From: Crocosphaera chwakensis CCY0110 | GTDB taxonomy: Bacteria > Cyanobacteriota > Cyanobacteriia > Cyanobacteriales > Microcystaceae | NCBI RefSeq assembly: GCF_000169335.1 | Contig: NZ_AAXW01000046.1 | Location: forward strand, 1-38,419 | Direction of reading: 5' to 3' | DNA length: 38,419 nt | Part shown: in pieces, positions 18,501 through 25,782 of the stretch | Numbering within the stretch: the stretch's first letter is position 1 | Layout: each line of letters opens with the position of its first letter | Program-made: the position numbers and the translations under genes | Notes under the pieces: generated by a model | The model's database searches: none | Told to the model about the DNA's origin: nothing | What the model saw: the letters and a program-made list of their open reading frames with translations, nothing else

Positions 18501-19196
18501 TGAAGGGGCTTCATGAGGTAAATAAGTGGCGATGGGGAGTTCTCCCGATGGTAGATCAATGGGTATCCCCCTAGAGTTCTTTGAGGATAACCACAAGTAT
18601 TTCCCTAATTCGTTGGTTTCTGAATCAAGATTGTTGATTCTTAGGCCGGTGTACAATCCGTTTTCGTTTGGGACCGGAATGAGGATACCGTCACAAGGGT
18701 TGTTTAGTTTGTCCCCTCGTTGGTTTACCCCTGATAATCTTATATCTACACAATTTCTTAATTTTTGCCACTTGGTTATAGTGCGGTAGTTGGCCTCAGT
18801 TATTTGGCGATCGCTTATTCCTCTTTCTCTCAGGATTTCATAATGGCGATCGCTTAACGTTAGTTGACTCAGAATTTCCCTGATGACTCTATCTCGTTCT
18901 CGGATAGGTAATAGGGCATTAAGTTGTTCTCTTTCTTGTTGTTGCCGTCTTTCTCGTTGCCGTTGCTGTTCTTCTAACCATTCTTGGCGACGTTCTGATG
19001 CCCAGGCATCGGTATCGGGCTTATAAGCCCATATATTGAAGTTCCAAGCGTCCTGGCCACGATAAACGTAATCGAGGGGGTTGGCTTCACTGCTTCGACA
19101 GTGAACCAAGCCAGTGCTTGTGTTTTGTCGGCAGTCACGACGTTCTCCTTGGCATACTGGACAGGGAGTACGGCGATTATATCTAAACCAGGTCAT
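15582..19196 (-). CDS. plasmid replication protein, CyRepA1 family (primase-helicase)
   Basis: A 1204-residue protein matching the architecture of the cyanobacterial plasmid replication protein CyRepA1 known from Synechocystis pSYSA. The N-terminus holds a zinc-site pattern CPVCQGERRDC plus VHCR (C12, C15, C22, C33). A DUF3854/Toprim-like primase region follows (GFTEGLEYKPLLAS with E240; LYADAGS with D295). The helicase half has Walker A SGLGTGKTT (about 402-410), Walker B ILLLDEI (about 493-499) and an SF2-like end (SPSCESGLDI, DSITQIIGRIRDS). A good ribosome site, GGGAG, lies 5 bp before the ATG. It is expected to start and drive replication of the carrying plasmid. A 302-bp gap with hairpins lies upstream and may hold control RNA or origin elements. 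Confidence 0.85.
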   Translation of the reverse strand: MTWFRYNRRTPCPVCQGERRDCRQNTSTGLVHCRSSEANPLDYVYRGQDAWNFNIWAYKPDTDAWASERRQEWLEEQQRQRERRQQQEREQLNALLPIRERDRVIREILSQLTLSDRHYEILRERGISDRQITEANYRTITKWQKLRNCVDIRLSGVNQRGDKLNNPCDGILIPVPNENGLYTGLRINNLDSETNELGKYLWLSSKNSRGIPIDLPSGELPIATYLPHEAPSKQIIGFTEGLEYKPLLASSKVGIPIIGASGGNFGSSAGSIEDAIASIKSRYEWDEVEFILYADAGSIVNSNVAIAYSKLGKIVPDLQVADWGQLANKETGLDIDEIDIENLEISLIPIDEFKEKSDQLIYHRKAFKAWKSCKQFTPTKTVEQEYLDLSVPDKNSVLCGKSGLGTGKTTNTIEWFKNSLENYGAVSLGYRNSLLYQFCEKTSKAKKETGKNIEFTHIHEQESSLYIRNPQGKVTACINSHYRFNPNDFDEKILLLDEIISVLKHLLFSRTINNREQAIELVKEAIKKADRIICFDGNLSDMYCDFIAACDPTKKIEKVENTYKGNKPNLVLLEGTIKKTKLRKRDHAPWLYDLITISDMTGAIASDNQTLLESLHRILDKLGYKVLRIDSKTINQPEVKEFLKDPDKYLRENKIDRLLFSPSCESGLDIKIGNYFTHFFGLFYGALDADSITQIIGRIRDSQVTRYLWVNPFIKVDDRNTIKSPFLEKLQYHFNQRLTRDLHLAMVGEDNKQELISELLTKVKEDLDTPESKLAQRLEAMINYEKANLRQCVYWLLEQQGYDICNRYTPEHQDPFKTVNKEVSKEKIKTRFQNSTDIFESSDKYLDKPWMMLSQDAHWEDRCALMKAKLIKLLPNINNCNYWSPELIYLVKYKYPNLITQLENRIYLEKFDQENSPALVKVKRFYNNLLNKARIGKLCPWKIKPRYLFLKALFDLRLLYFIEVAGEFTADSEPVQELIKRANQKKIWQGLGRRPSKDPIKFVRWLLNQIGYDLSDRRLSDEQRTRVYKVIPIKINIFEVIEPDRHDHFVHGVISKLTEIIEARIERDYSPEHLQILRWDDENILQQQSCSTETEKKSYDQTHESKNGYNPDQQKRINDPDVPIIVKEDQPHLDHESILQKASPPVDWPVKIGQWVRIQGDLLDHSLIGAKALVKELRDGLSRYAILEVNGIRKSLKLEYLMLG

Positions 19197-19498
19197 ACGT
19201 ACTCCCTATCCACGATATTAGGGGGCAAGTGATGAATTTTAGAAAAAATTTTCCATCAGCTTTAGATCCGCCACACGGCAGACTATATATAGATTTCATC
19301 AATGTCTCCAGAAGTAGTTACAACCTTCTGGCTACCCTCAAACTGGCTTTATTCGGAAATTTTGAGAGAGAATAAGAATAATAAAATATACTTTTCGGGC
19401 TTGGTTCAGCCCTGTTGGTCATGGAAAGATTTCCGTAATTGCCATCGGGGTTAGCCAGCTTTTTAGTTTTTGTTAAAACAATGACTAGGCTTGGTTAA
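19197..19498. other. intergenic region upstream of the CyRepA1 gene; candidate control region or origin
   Basis: No gene is seen. Two hairpins are visible: CCAGAAG/CTTCTGG with a 10-nt loop (19308-19331), and GGGCT/AGCCC with a 6-nt loop (19397-19412). A TATATATAG segment at about 19284 could serve a promoter. In the related pSYSA plasmid small RNAs act near this gene, so a counter-transcript is plausible but not shown. Confidence 0.4.
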
Positions 19499-19762
19499 TT
19501 AAGAAACTTCCTGCTTGTCGTAAGAAAATTGCGCTCCAAAGTCAGTATCCAGAACCGACTCAATTGATCTCAATACTTCCTCGGAGATCCACTCTCGATC
19601 TTCTTTCTCTAATTGATACCAATATCCCAAACTGATTCCGGCCATAGTTGCCAAAACCTGTACCGAACGGCCATCTGCCATTCTTGCTTCTTTTAATCTT
19701 TTTCCAAAATTAACTACTTCAGCTTCTTGATAACGTCGTATTTTCACTTTTTGGTTTTTCAT
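19499..19762 (-). CDS. helix-turn-helix (XRE/Cro-like) regulator
   Basis: An 87-residue protein with one HTH of the lambda-repressor/XRE type: VNFGKRLKEARMADGRSVQV-LATMAGISLGYWYQLEKEDR (about residues 17-56), then a short helix. It probably binds DNA as a dimer, and being the nearest regulator upstream of the CyRepA1 gene it could control plasmid copy number. A strong AGGAGG ribosome site precedes the ATG. Confidence 0.75.
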   Translation of the reverse strand: MKNQKVKIRRYQEAEVVNFGKRLKEARMADGRSVQVLATMAGISLGYWYQLEKEDREWISEEVLRSIESVLDTDFGAQFSYDKQEVS

Positions 19763-19908
19763 CTTTTCCTCCTTTAGCTTACTCCAATATTATTTTTAGA
19801 TGATTGACCCTAGTGTGTTTACACTACTATTTATACTACAGTATAAAGATTGCAGTAGCAATACTTCTTCTAGATTTTTCTCAAGCTAATGTCCAAAAAA
19901 TATAGTGA

Positions 19909-19923
19909 TCCGCCTTCGGCGGA
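19909..19923. repeat. hairpin downstream of variable repeat 1
   Basis: TCCGCC-TTC-GGCGGA forms a perfect 6-bp stem with a 3-nt loop. It lies 60 bp past the stop codon of the first DGR target gene, with a purine-rich (plus strand) tract between. A comparable hairpin sits 57 bp past the second target gene. It may help cDNA integration, as hairpins near VRs do in phage DGRs, or act as a terminator (a T-rich stretch follows on the minus strand). Confidence 0.6.
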
Positions 19924-19982
19924 AAAAAAGGAAAAAGTAGAAAAGAGTATAAAGGGTAAGAGGGGAAAAGGGTAAAGGGAAA

Positions 19983-20912
19983 CTAAGTCCTCTCGGCATC
20001 ACACATCACCCGAAAACCAAAATTGTAGAGGCGGACGTCGCGGTCGTTGTTGTAGCGAAAGGCCGAACGGCAATACCGCGGATAACCGAACCAGCTACCG
20101 CCACGGAATACACGAGTTCTATTCTCTTCTAACAAAACATCAAGATTTTTTTGAATGTTGTCGTATAAGTCTTCTTTTCCTTGATCCCAAACTTGACCGT
20201 TAGAAGGTGCGTCTTCATAGTTTGGATGCCAAGGATCTAAACACCATTCCCAGACATTACCGTGCATATCACTTAACCCAAAGGCGTTGGGAGCGTTAAA
20301 ATAATCCACTGGCGTTGTTTGCTGGCGATAAATCCCTTTTGGACCTTGGCCATAGTTTCCTTTCCATCCCTCCTCTTCATCGCCAATTCCATCATAATTA
20401 GCTAATTCAGTGGTAATAGTTTCTCCAAAATGAAAGGGGGTGACTGTTCCAGCACGACAAGCATATTCCCATTGAGCTTCGCTAGGGAGACTGTAGGTTT
20501 TTCCTGTCAGTTTAGATAATCTAGCACAATATTCCATTGCTTCTTGCCAACTGACGTTTTCTACAGGTCTTTTCCAACGGGTTATTTGTTGTTCACCCTC
20601 TTGATAATCATCTTTAAAATCTGATGGATCTGGTTCAAGTTCGATGGACACTCTTAACTCTTCCTGTTCAGCGATCGCTTTCCATTGTTCTTGAGTGACG
20701 GGATAACGTGCCATAAAAAAGCTATTGAGGGTAACTTGATGTTCAGGTTGTTCATCCTTACTGCTGCCTTCTTCTCTCGTGGATGCTCCCATAATGAACG
20801 TACCACGAGGAATTTGAATCATTTGCAAAGGGAGGGTCAGGGGAACCCCTAAATCTTCAGTGAAATGATAGACGGTTTTGGTAGTATGAATGGTTTCGAG
20901 GGTGGTAGCCAT
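19983..20912 (-). CDS. DGR target protein 1: formylglycine-generating-enzyme/sulfatase-modifying (FGS, C-type-lectin-like) domain
   Basis: A 309-residue protein made almost entirely of an FGE-sulfatase/SUMF1-type domain (about 30-306): MIQIPRGTFIMGAS, NSFFMARYPVTQEQWKAIA, PVENVSWQEAMEYCARLSK, LPSEAQWEYACRAG, LSDMHGNVWEWCLD and the ending RGGSWFGYPRYCRSAFRYNN ... FGFRVMCDA. The fold carries the DGR variable residues on its ligand-binding face. Of the cysteine pair of true FGE only the one in YCRSA is obvious, so it is probably a binder and not an enzyme. No vWA domain or signal peptide is seen. It is on the same strand as the reverse transcriptase, downstream of the template repeat, and could be co-transcribed with the DGR. 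Confidence 0.85.
   Translation of the reverse strand: MATTLETIHTTKTVYHFTEDLGVPLTLPLQMIQIPRGTFIMGASTREEGSSKDEQPEHQVTLNSFFMARYPVTQEQWKAIAEQEELRVSIELEPDPSDFKDDYQEGEQQITRWKRPVENVSWQEAMEYCARLSKLTGKTYSLPSEAQWEYACRAGTVTPFHFGETITTELANYDGIGDEEEGWKGNYGQGPKGIYRQQTTPVDYFNAPNAFGLSDMHGNVWEWCLDPWHPNYEDAPSNGQVWDQGKEDLYDNIQKNLDVLLEENRTRVFRGGSWFGYPRYCRSAFRYNNDRDVRLYNFGFRVMCDAERT
19994..20107 (-). repeat. DGR variable repeat 1 (VR1)
   Basis: These 114 bp at the 3' end of target gene 1 align without gaps to the template repeat at 21090-21203. By my base-by-base count they differ at 19 positions; 18 are adenines of the template (coding sense) and one is not. The last 27 bases in coding sense are identical in the template and both variable repeats and are the expected initiation-of-mutagenic-homology segment. 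Confidence 0.9.
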
Positions 20913-21089
20913 AACCAGTTTATTTGAGGATGGTGAAGGAATGGCAAGCTTTTCGGTTTTACCCTACTAAGTTCACCACCCCAGTTTTATTTTTGGATAC
21001 CGTTACCAGCATCACAGGAATAGACTGGACTCTTTGGGTACACGCTCGACAGATTCCCACCTGCCGATTCTGGCAATAAAGAGACCTCC

Positions 21090-21203
21090 CGGCATCACAC
21101 ATCACCCGAAAACCAACATTGTTGTTGTGGTTGTCGCGGTTGTTGTTGTTGCGATTGGCCGAACGGCAATTTTGTGGATTATTGATCCAGCTACCGCCAC
21201 GGA
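21090..21203 (-). repeat. DGR template repeat (TR)
   Basis: A 114-bp non-coding segment 22 bp beyond the stop of the reverse transcriptase gene, same strand. Read in coding sense it is rich in AAC/AAT codons (NCRSANRNNNNRDNHNNN when translated), the classic form of a DGR template, because adenine-specific errors at AAY reach many residues and no stop. Its RNA is copied by the RT with errors at A, and the cDNA replaces VR sequence in the two target genes. Confidence 0.93.
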
Positions 21204-21225
21204 GTCGAGTTCGTCTACCCCCTCT

Positions 21226-22284
21226 TCAGTCCCTTTTAAAAAGAAGGGATGTGAATATCTGTTGCCTTAATTGCCATGTATCGCCATGTTCAAGATGGGC
21301 ATTCCAGCTATTTAGAGAAGTAATGACATCGGACACATTAATTTTACCTTGAGCAAAGTCTTTTTGTAATTGTTTGAGTCTGCGTCTGCCCCGATGAATG
21401 TTTTGGTTTCTAACTCTAATTTTATGATGAAAAATGCGAAATCCTAAAAAGGTGGCTCCGATATTTGTAGAAAAGAGTTGACTTTTTACAGGATGAATTT
21501 TTAGACGTAAACTGATTAAAAAGTTTTCAATTTGTTGTCGACAATCTTTTAAATAATCAGGGTCAGAGGAAAATAAAGCAAAGTCATCAACATAACGAAC
21601 GTAGGCTTTACATTTTAACTGTTCTTTTATAAAATGGTCGAGGGGATTAAGATAGATATTGGCAAAAAATTGACTGGTTAAGTTACCAATGGGTAAACCC
21701 TGTTTTCGTTCAATGGGAGTAAGCAGAGTGTCGTTAGGAAAATATTGGATAGTGGGTTCTTGAGGATTACTATTATCAATAATTTTATCGATTAACCAGA
21801 GGGTATCTTGACATTTTATTTTCCGTCGAATAAGCTGTTTGAGAATTTGATGATCAATAGAGGGAAAATATTTTTTTATATCACATTGTAAAATGCAGGT
21901 ATGGGTGCGAAGAAAGTCAGTAAATCGTCTTAAGGCTCGATGAGTTCCATACCCTTCTCGATTGGCATAACTATCGCAAATAAAAGTTTTTTCAAAGATA
22001 GGAACAATGATATTACAAAGAGCATGATGAACCACTCGATCTCGATAGGGAGCAGCAGAGATTAAACGACTTTTGGGATCTCTCAGGTGAAACGTTCGGT
22101 ACTGTCCCGGTTGATAGGTTTTGTTGGTTAATTCTTGTTGAATCTTGAAAAGTTCTGTGGCTAAATTATAATTAAAGTCTAAAACATTATCTCGATATCG
22201 CTTACCTTTTTGAGCTTTTTTTGCTGCTGAATAAAGGTTTTCAAAGGGGATTATTTTTTGCCAAAGGTTTCCGTAACGTTTCAT
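21226..22284 (-). CDS. DGR reverse transcriptase
   Basis: A 352-residue group II-intron/retron-like RT. Seen motifs: SAAPYRDRVVHHALC (about 76-90), QCDIKKYFPSIDH (133-145), GLPIGNLTSQFFANIYL (196-212) with the SQ pair typical of DGR RTs in place of the usual SP, and YVRYVDDFALF (228-238) with the YVDD metal site. It copies the template repeat RNA into cDNA with errors at adenines. It follows the Avd-like gene by 42 bp and is followed by the template repeat. Confidence 0.95.
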   Translation of the reverse strand: MKRYGNLWQKIIPFENLYSAAKKAQKGKRYRDNVLDFNYNLATELFKIQQELTNKTYQPGQYRTFHLRDPKSRLISAAPYRDRVVHHALCNIIVPIFEKTFICDSYANREGYGTHRALRRFTDFLRTHTCILQCDIKKYFPSIDHQILKQLIRRKIKCQDTLWLIDKIIDNSNPQEPTIQYFPNDTLLTPIERKQGLPIGNLTSQFFANIYLNPLDHFIKEQLKCKAYVRYVDDFALFSSDPDYLKDCRQQIENFLISLRLKIHPVKSQLFSTNIGATFLGFRIFHHKIRVRNQNIHRGRRRLKQLQKDFAQGKINVSDVITSLNSWNAHLEHGDTWQLRQQIFTSLLFKRD

Positions 22285-22326
22285 AAAAGTATTTCTTATT
22301 TAATTTGATTAGTCAGGAAATGATTA

Positions 22327-22665
22327 TTACCGTTTATTTTGTTGTTTAATCCATCCCCCTAATTCTGTTCCCACTTCGTTAATTAATTGATTGACGTATT
22401 TGTATCGCTTTAAGGAGATTAATTCAAATTCTAGCAGTAATTGGGTTTGATGACGAATAATATCTAATTTAATATTAAGCTTCTTGAGAATGTCTAGTTT
22501 ACGATGAGCATATTTTGCTTCTATTAATCCTTCTAAAAGTTCATAGAGATGATTACTGATTTTCTCCCCTAGAGTAAATTTGTAGGTTCTGGGTAACTTC
22601 TCAAGAATGGGAATATACCATTTGATTAAATCATGAGTTTTTTGAATAACGGATAATTCTTTCAT
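22327..22665 (-). CDS. avd: Avd-like DGR accessory protein (four-helix bundle)
   Basis: A 112-residue, all-helical, positively charged protein directly upstream of the RT gene. Features such as HDLIKWYIPILEKLPRTYKF near the start and EFELISLKRYKYVNQLINEVG near the end fit the Avd/four-helix-bundle family (relatives of the 23S rRNA intervening sequence protein). Avd proteins form a barrel, bind nucleic acid and the RT and are needed for template-primed cDNA synthesis. The assignment rests on size, helices, sequence style and position. Confidence 0.88.
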   Translation of the reverse strand: MKELSVIQKTHDLIKWYIPILEKLPRTYKFTLGEKISNHLYELLEGLIEAKYAHRKLDILKKLNIKLDIIRHQTQLLLEFELISLKRYKYVNQLINEVGTELGGWIKQQNKR

Positions 22666-22755
22666 TTCTAATCATGCTACCACTTTTAAGAGATTATGAT
22701 TCTACTTTAACGAATCCTACAATACTTAATAGTATAGATTTGAAAAAATAGTGCG

Positions 22756-22773
22756 AGTCGCCTTAAGGCGACT
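22756..22773. repeat. hairpin downstream of variable repeat 2
   Basis: An 18-bp perfect palindrome, AGTCGCC-TTAA-GGCGACT, lies 57 bp past the stop of the second DGR target gene. A G/A-rich tract fills the gap, as after the first target gene. Stem sequence differs from that hairpin but position and surroundings (AAAAAATA(TA)GTG beside it) agree. Confidence 0.6.
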
Positions 22774-22829
22774 TTTGAAAAGGGAAAAGAATCAGAGGAA
22801 AAAGAGGAAAAGGGAAAAAGAAAAAAGGG

Positions 22830-25691
22830 TTACTGAGTCTTCCCGGCATCACACATCACCCGAAAACCAACATCGTTCTCGTGGTTGTCGCGGTTGCTGA
22901 GGTTGCGAAAGGCCGAACGGCAATAATGTGGATTATAGATCCAGCCACCGCCACGGAGTATTTTTGTTCTAGTCGAATTTTCATCTATCCAAGCACTACC
23001 ATCATTAGGTGCGCCATCATAGCTTGAATGATAGTCATCTTCACACCATTCCCAGACATTGCCGTGCATATCGTAGAGTCCAAACGCATTGGGAGAGAAT
23101 TGACCAACAGGGATCGTTTTCTTTCTATATTGTCCCGTTGGTTCATCAGCAAAGGTTTTGTCAGCACGATAATTTGCTATCTTTGAGGTTAGGGTTGGGC
23201 CAAAATGAAAGGGTTGATGATATTGCTGATTCCATTGTTTTAGGGTTAATTCTTCATTGTTGACTGATGAGGGAGAATTGATAACTGAACGACAAGCGTA
23301 TTCCCATTTAGCTTCACTGGGTAATTTGTAGCCTTTTCCTGTCCATTTTGAGAGTCTTTGGCAAAATTCTACTGCTTCTTCCCAACTGACTTTTTCAACT
23401 GGTCGATTTTTTCCTTTAAAGTTTGAGGGTTCTAGTTGGAGATCCTGTTCTACTTTTAAATCCTCTCTTGAAGCGATCACTTTCCACTGTGCTTGAGTAA
23501 TGGGGGTTTGGCTGAGGTAAAAAGAGGGAACGTTAACTAAGTGTTGGAGTTTCTCTTGATTGAAGTAGTCAGCATCATACTTTTTAGAAAGTTGTTCAAT
23601 TTCTTCGTCTGGGGTTCCCATGAAAAATTGCCCTGCTGGAATATAAATCATGCGAATATTAGCAAAATTATCATCTTTGTTTTCCTCTGTCTCTCCTTCT
23701 AAAATTTCGTCGTAATAATAAGCTTTGATGGGTTGTTTTTTAATAATTTTGCCAGTGTTGTCAACAAAGACCGTTTCTGCGGTGAAAACGAATTGTAAGG
23801 TTGGGATATTAAGGGTTAGCGGTTCTAATTGAGAGAATTTAAAGGGTGAGATTGTTTGAATTTGTTCAATTAAGCCGTTTTGTAGGTCTTGTTCGTTATC
23901 AATATCCCGTTCCAGGGCATTAGCGAGGGCGGTTAAATCTCCTCTTGAATAAGCGTTCAGGGGTTCTGTAACCATTAACAAAGGTTCATAGCCTTCAAGT
24001 GCAGAGGAAAGACTTTCTAATAAGGTTGTTAGTCCAACCAAACGAACTCGGTTGTTATGGTCTAGGGCTTGTTTTAGGGCTTGTTTTAGTTGGTCAACGG
24101 CTTGACTGGGTTGTAGGTAGGCTAGGGATAACCATTCTTGATGTTGTAGGTTCGGCGGTAATAGGCTATTTTCAGCAATTTGCGCTCTTATGTATGTCTG
24201 TAGTTGATGAGCAAGAGTTTTTAGTTGTTCTTTGCTCAATTTTTCTAGGAGAATTTTACGAATGTCGGGGGACATTTCGTAGAGTTCTCGATCAACGCGA
24301 CGGACTAAGCCAGAGAGAAGAATATCAGCAATAGCATACCAGGAGGGTTGTTTGTTTTTGTCTTGATGGTGACGGAGATAATAGAGTAAATCTGGAGATA
24401 AACTGAGGGGAAAGGCACTTCGTTTAAGGAGGTCACAGGTATTTGCGTCATAATCTTGTTCAAACAACTTTAATCGGTCTTCTGGGCTGAAAAAGTCATC
24501 ATCAGACAGATATGGCTCCCATTGTTGAGAAAAGTCGGGTTGAAAATGACGAGTCGGGATGGCCTCTTCTTTGAGCCAAGGAATGAGACGGTCAAAGTCT
24601 TTAATTTCTAAGCCAAACATAGCAAAATTGGGGATATCTTCCGACAAATCGGCAATATCTAAAGCAGTTGTGCCGAACCAGCGTTGATAGGGTAAGGGGT
24701 TTAACCAGGCCACTCGGCTAAATCTTCGGGTTAAACGTCGAAGGATGTTTTCAGTTTCGCTAAAACGTTCCTCGACATAGCGTTTCCTGGCTGCACCAGC
24801 ATCACTGAAAATGAGACAACTGGTAGATTCTGGAGTGTAATTAAGAAGGGTTCGATTTAAGGATTGACTGTCCCAACCCGTTTCTGAGGTTAAAACTTCC
24901 TCTGAGATCACATTGTCGAAATAATAGGAAGCAGCTTCTTGCCAACAGTGAAGGAGTAGTCTGGCAAAGCCAACAAAGGGAATCATGGAGTCTGAGCGAT
25001 CAATAAAAATAACGATTTGCCGACGATAAAGTTGCTTTTTTTGATAAATTACTCGCTCAAAAAAGCCTCGTTTTGCTGCTTCGATAACGGTGGATTTAAG
25101 ATCCCATTGTCGCCGAGGGCTTTCAAAGGGTAAAGGATGTAATTGTTCCCAACTTTCTTGAAGTTTAGCAGTTGCAATGGGGTAATAATCTGGGTTATTT
25201 TTTGATAAGACATTCCATCGTTTTCTTATTTCTAAGGCTGTACCGATTTTGGGATCTTTTAGGGTTAATTGAGGAGAAGGAAGAGGAGAGGAAGGAGAAG
25301 GAGGGAGAGGTGGTTCCTGGGGAAACTGACTGATGGTAATCGTTGAGTTTTCGTAATTATTTTTCGAGTCTATTGGTTGAGCAAAGTCTTGTTGGTTGAT
25401 AATAGAATTATCTCGATTGGTTGTTAATTTAACTTCTCGATCATTTTGAAGCATCTTCTCCCATGCTTCATTAAATTTCTGCTTTTCTTCTTGAGATTTA
25501 ACCCATAAAGATTCACAAATTCGTTTAGTTTTAAGATTAGTTAAGTTAGGATTGGTAATTAGATTACTATTAGGATGATCAGAAAATTTTTGAACAATAT
25601 AATTTTTAGCACAATTATATTGTTCAATGGATAAAGAAAATCCTTCTTCATCTCTTAATTGATAAAATAACTCTAATAATGGCGATGTCAT
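22830..25691 (-). CDS. DGR target protein 2: vWA-FGS fusion, sensor of a MoxR-vWA ternary conflict system
   Basis: A 953-residue protein. Residues 1-150 are helical with a P/S-rich linker (about 124-140). A von Willebrand A-type domain at about 222-345 has the metal site DRSDSM (231-236) and FSDAGA (295-300). A long helical region (about 400-680) follows. The C-terminal FGS domain (about 680-950) has MIYIPAGQFFMGTPDEE, PVEKVSWEEAVEFCQRLSK, LPSEAKWEYACR, LYDMHGNVWEWCED and the variable ending RGGGWIYNPHYCRSAF ... VGFRVMCDA. MoxR and vWA proteins act together as chaperone-like switches; here the sensing domain is hypervariable through the DGR. The MoxR gene lies 91 bp upstream on the same strand. 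Confidence 0.88.
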   Translation of the reverse strand: MTSPLLELFYQLRDEEGFSLSIEQYNCAKNYIVQKFSDHPNSNLITNPNLTNLKTKRICESLWVKSQEEKQKFNEAWEKMLQNDREVKLTTNRDNSIINQQDFAQPIDSKNNYENSTITISQFPQEPPLPPSPSSPLPSPQLTLKDPKIGTALEIRKRWNVLSKNNPDYYPIATAKLQESWEQLHPLPFESPRRQWDLKSTVIEAAKRGFFERVIYQKKQLYRRQIVIFIDRSDSMIPFVGFARLLLHCWQEAASYYFDNVISEEVLTSETGWDSQSLNRTLLNYTPESTSCLIFSDAGAARKRYVEERFSETENILRRLTRRFSRVAWLNPLPYQRWFGTTALDIADLSEDIPNFAMFGLEIKDFDRLIPWLKEEAIPTRHFQPDFSQQWEPYLSDDDFFSPEDRLKLFEQDYDANTCDLLKRSAFPLSLSPDLLYYLRHHQDKNKQPSWYAIADILLSGLVRRVDRELYEMSPDIRKILLEKLSKEQLKTLAHQLQTYIRAQIAENSLLPPNLQHQEWLSLAYLQPSQAVDQLKQALKQALDHNNRVRLVGLTTLLESLSSALEGYEPLLMVTEPLNAYSRGDLTALANALERDIDNEQDLQNGLIEQIQTISPFKFSQLEPLTLNIPTLQFVFTAETVFVDNTGKIIKKQPIKAYYYDEILEGETEENKDDNFANIRMIYIPAGQFFMGTPDEEIEQLSKKYDADYFNQEKLQHLVNVPSFYLSQTPITQAQWKVIASREDLKVEQDLQLEPSNFKGKNRPVEKVSWEEAVEFCQRLSKWTGKGYKLPSEAKWEYACRSVINSPSSVNNEELTLKQWNQQYHQPFHFGPTLTSKIANYRADKTFADEPTGQYRKKTIPVGQFSPNAFGLYDMHGNVWEWCEDDYHSSYDGAPNDGSAWIDENSTRTKILRGGGWIYNPHYCRSAFRNLSNRDNHENDVGFRVMCDAGKTQ
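22844..22957 (-). repeat. DGR variable repeat 2 (VR2)
   Basis: These 114 bp at the 3' end of the vWA-FGS gene align without gaps to the template repeat. I count 12 differences, 11 at template adenines in coding sense. VR1 and VR2 also differ from each other, so each target has been rewritten on its own. Confidence 0.9.
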
Positions 25692-25782
25692 ATTAATCTA
25701 GTTTGCATAGTAGAAATGTAAAACTTCTGTACAGTTCCTAAACGAAGTTGCGGCGCAGGTGCATACGGCGAAAGAACTTCCT

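Noticed and set aside
19983..20912. Active formylglycine-generating enzyme
   Set aside because: The variable repeat covers the active-site region, only one of the expected cysteines is apparent, and no sulfatase gene is nearby.
21034..21352. Overlapping plus-strand frames through the template repeat
   Set aside because: They are antisense shadows of the A-rich TR and the end of the RT gene; low-complexity V/L runs come from the GTT repeats.
22741..22829. Protein-coding stretch in the G/A-rich tract after target gene 2
   Set aside because: The tract is low-complexity purine sequence shared with the region after target gene 1 and has no start with a ribosome site.
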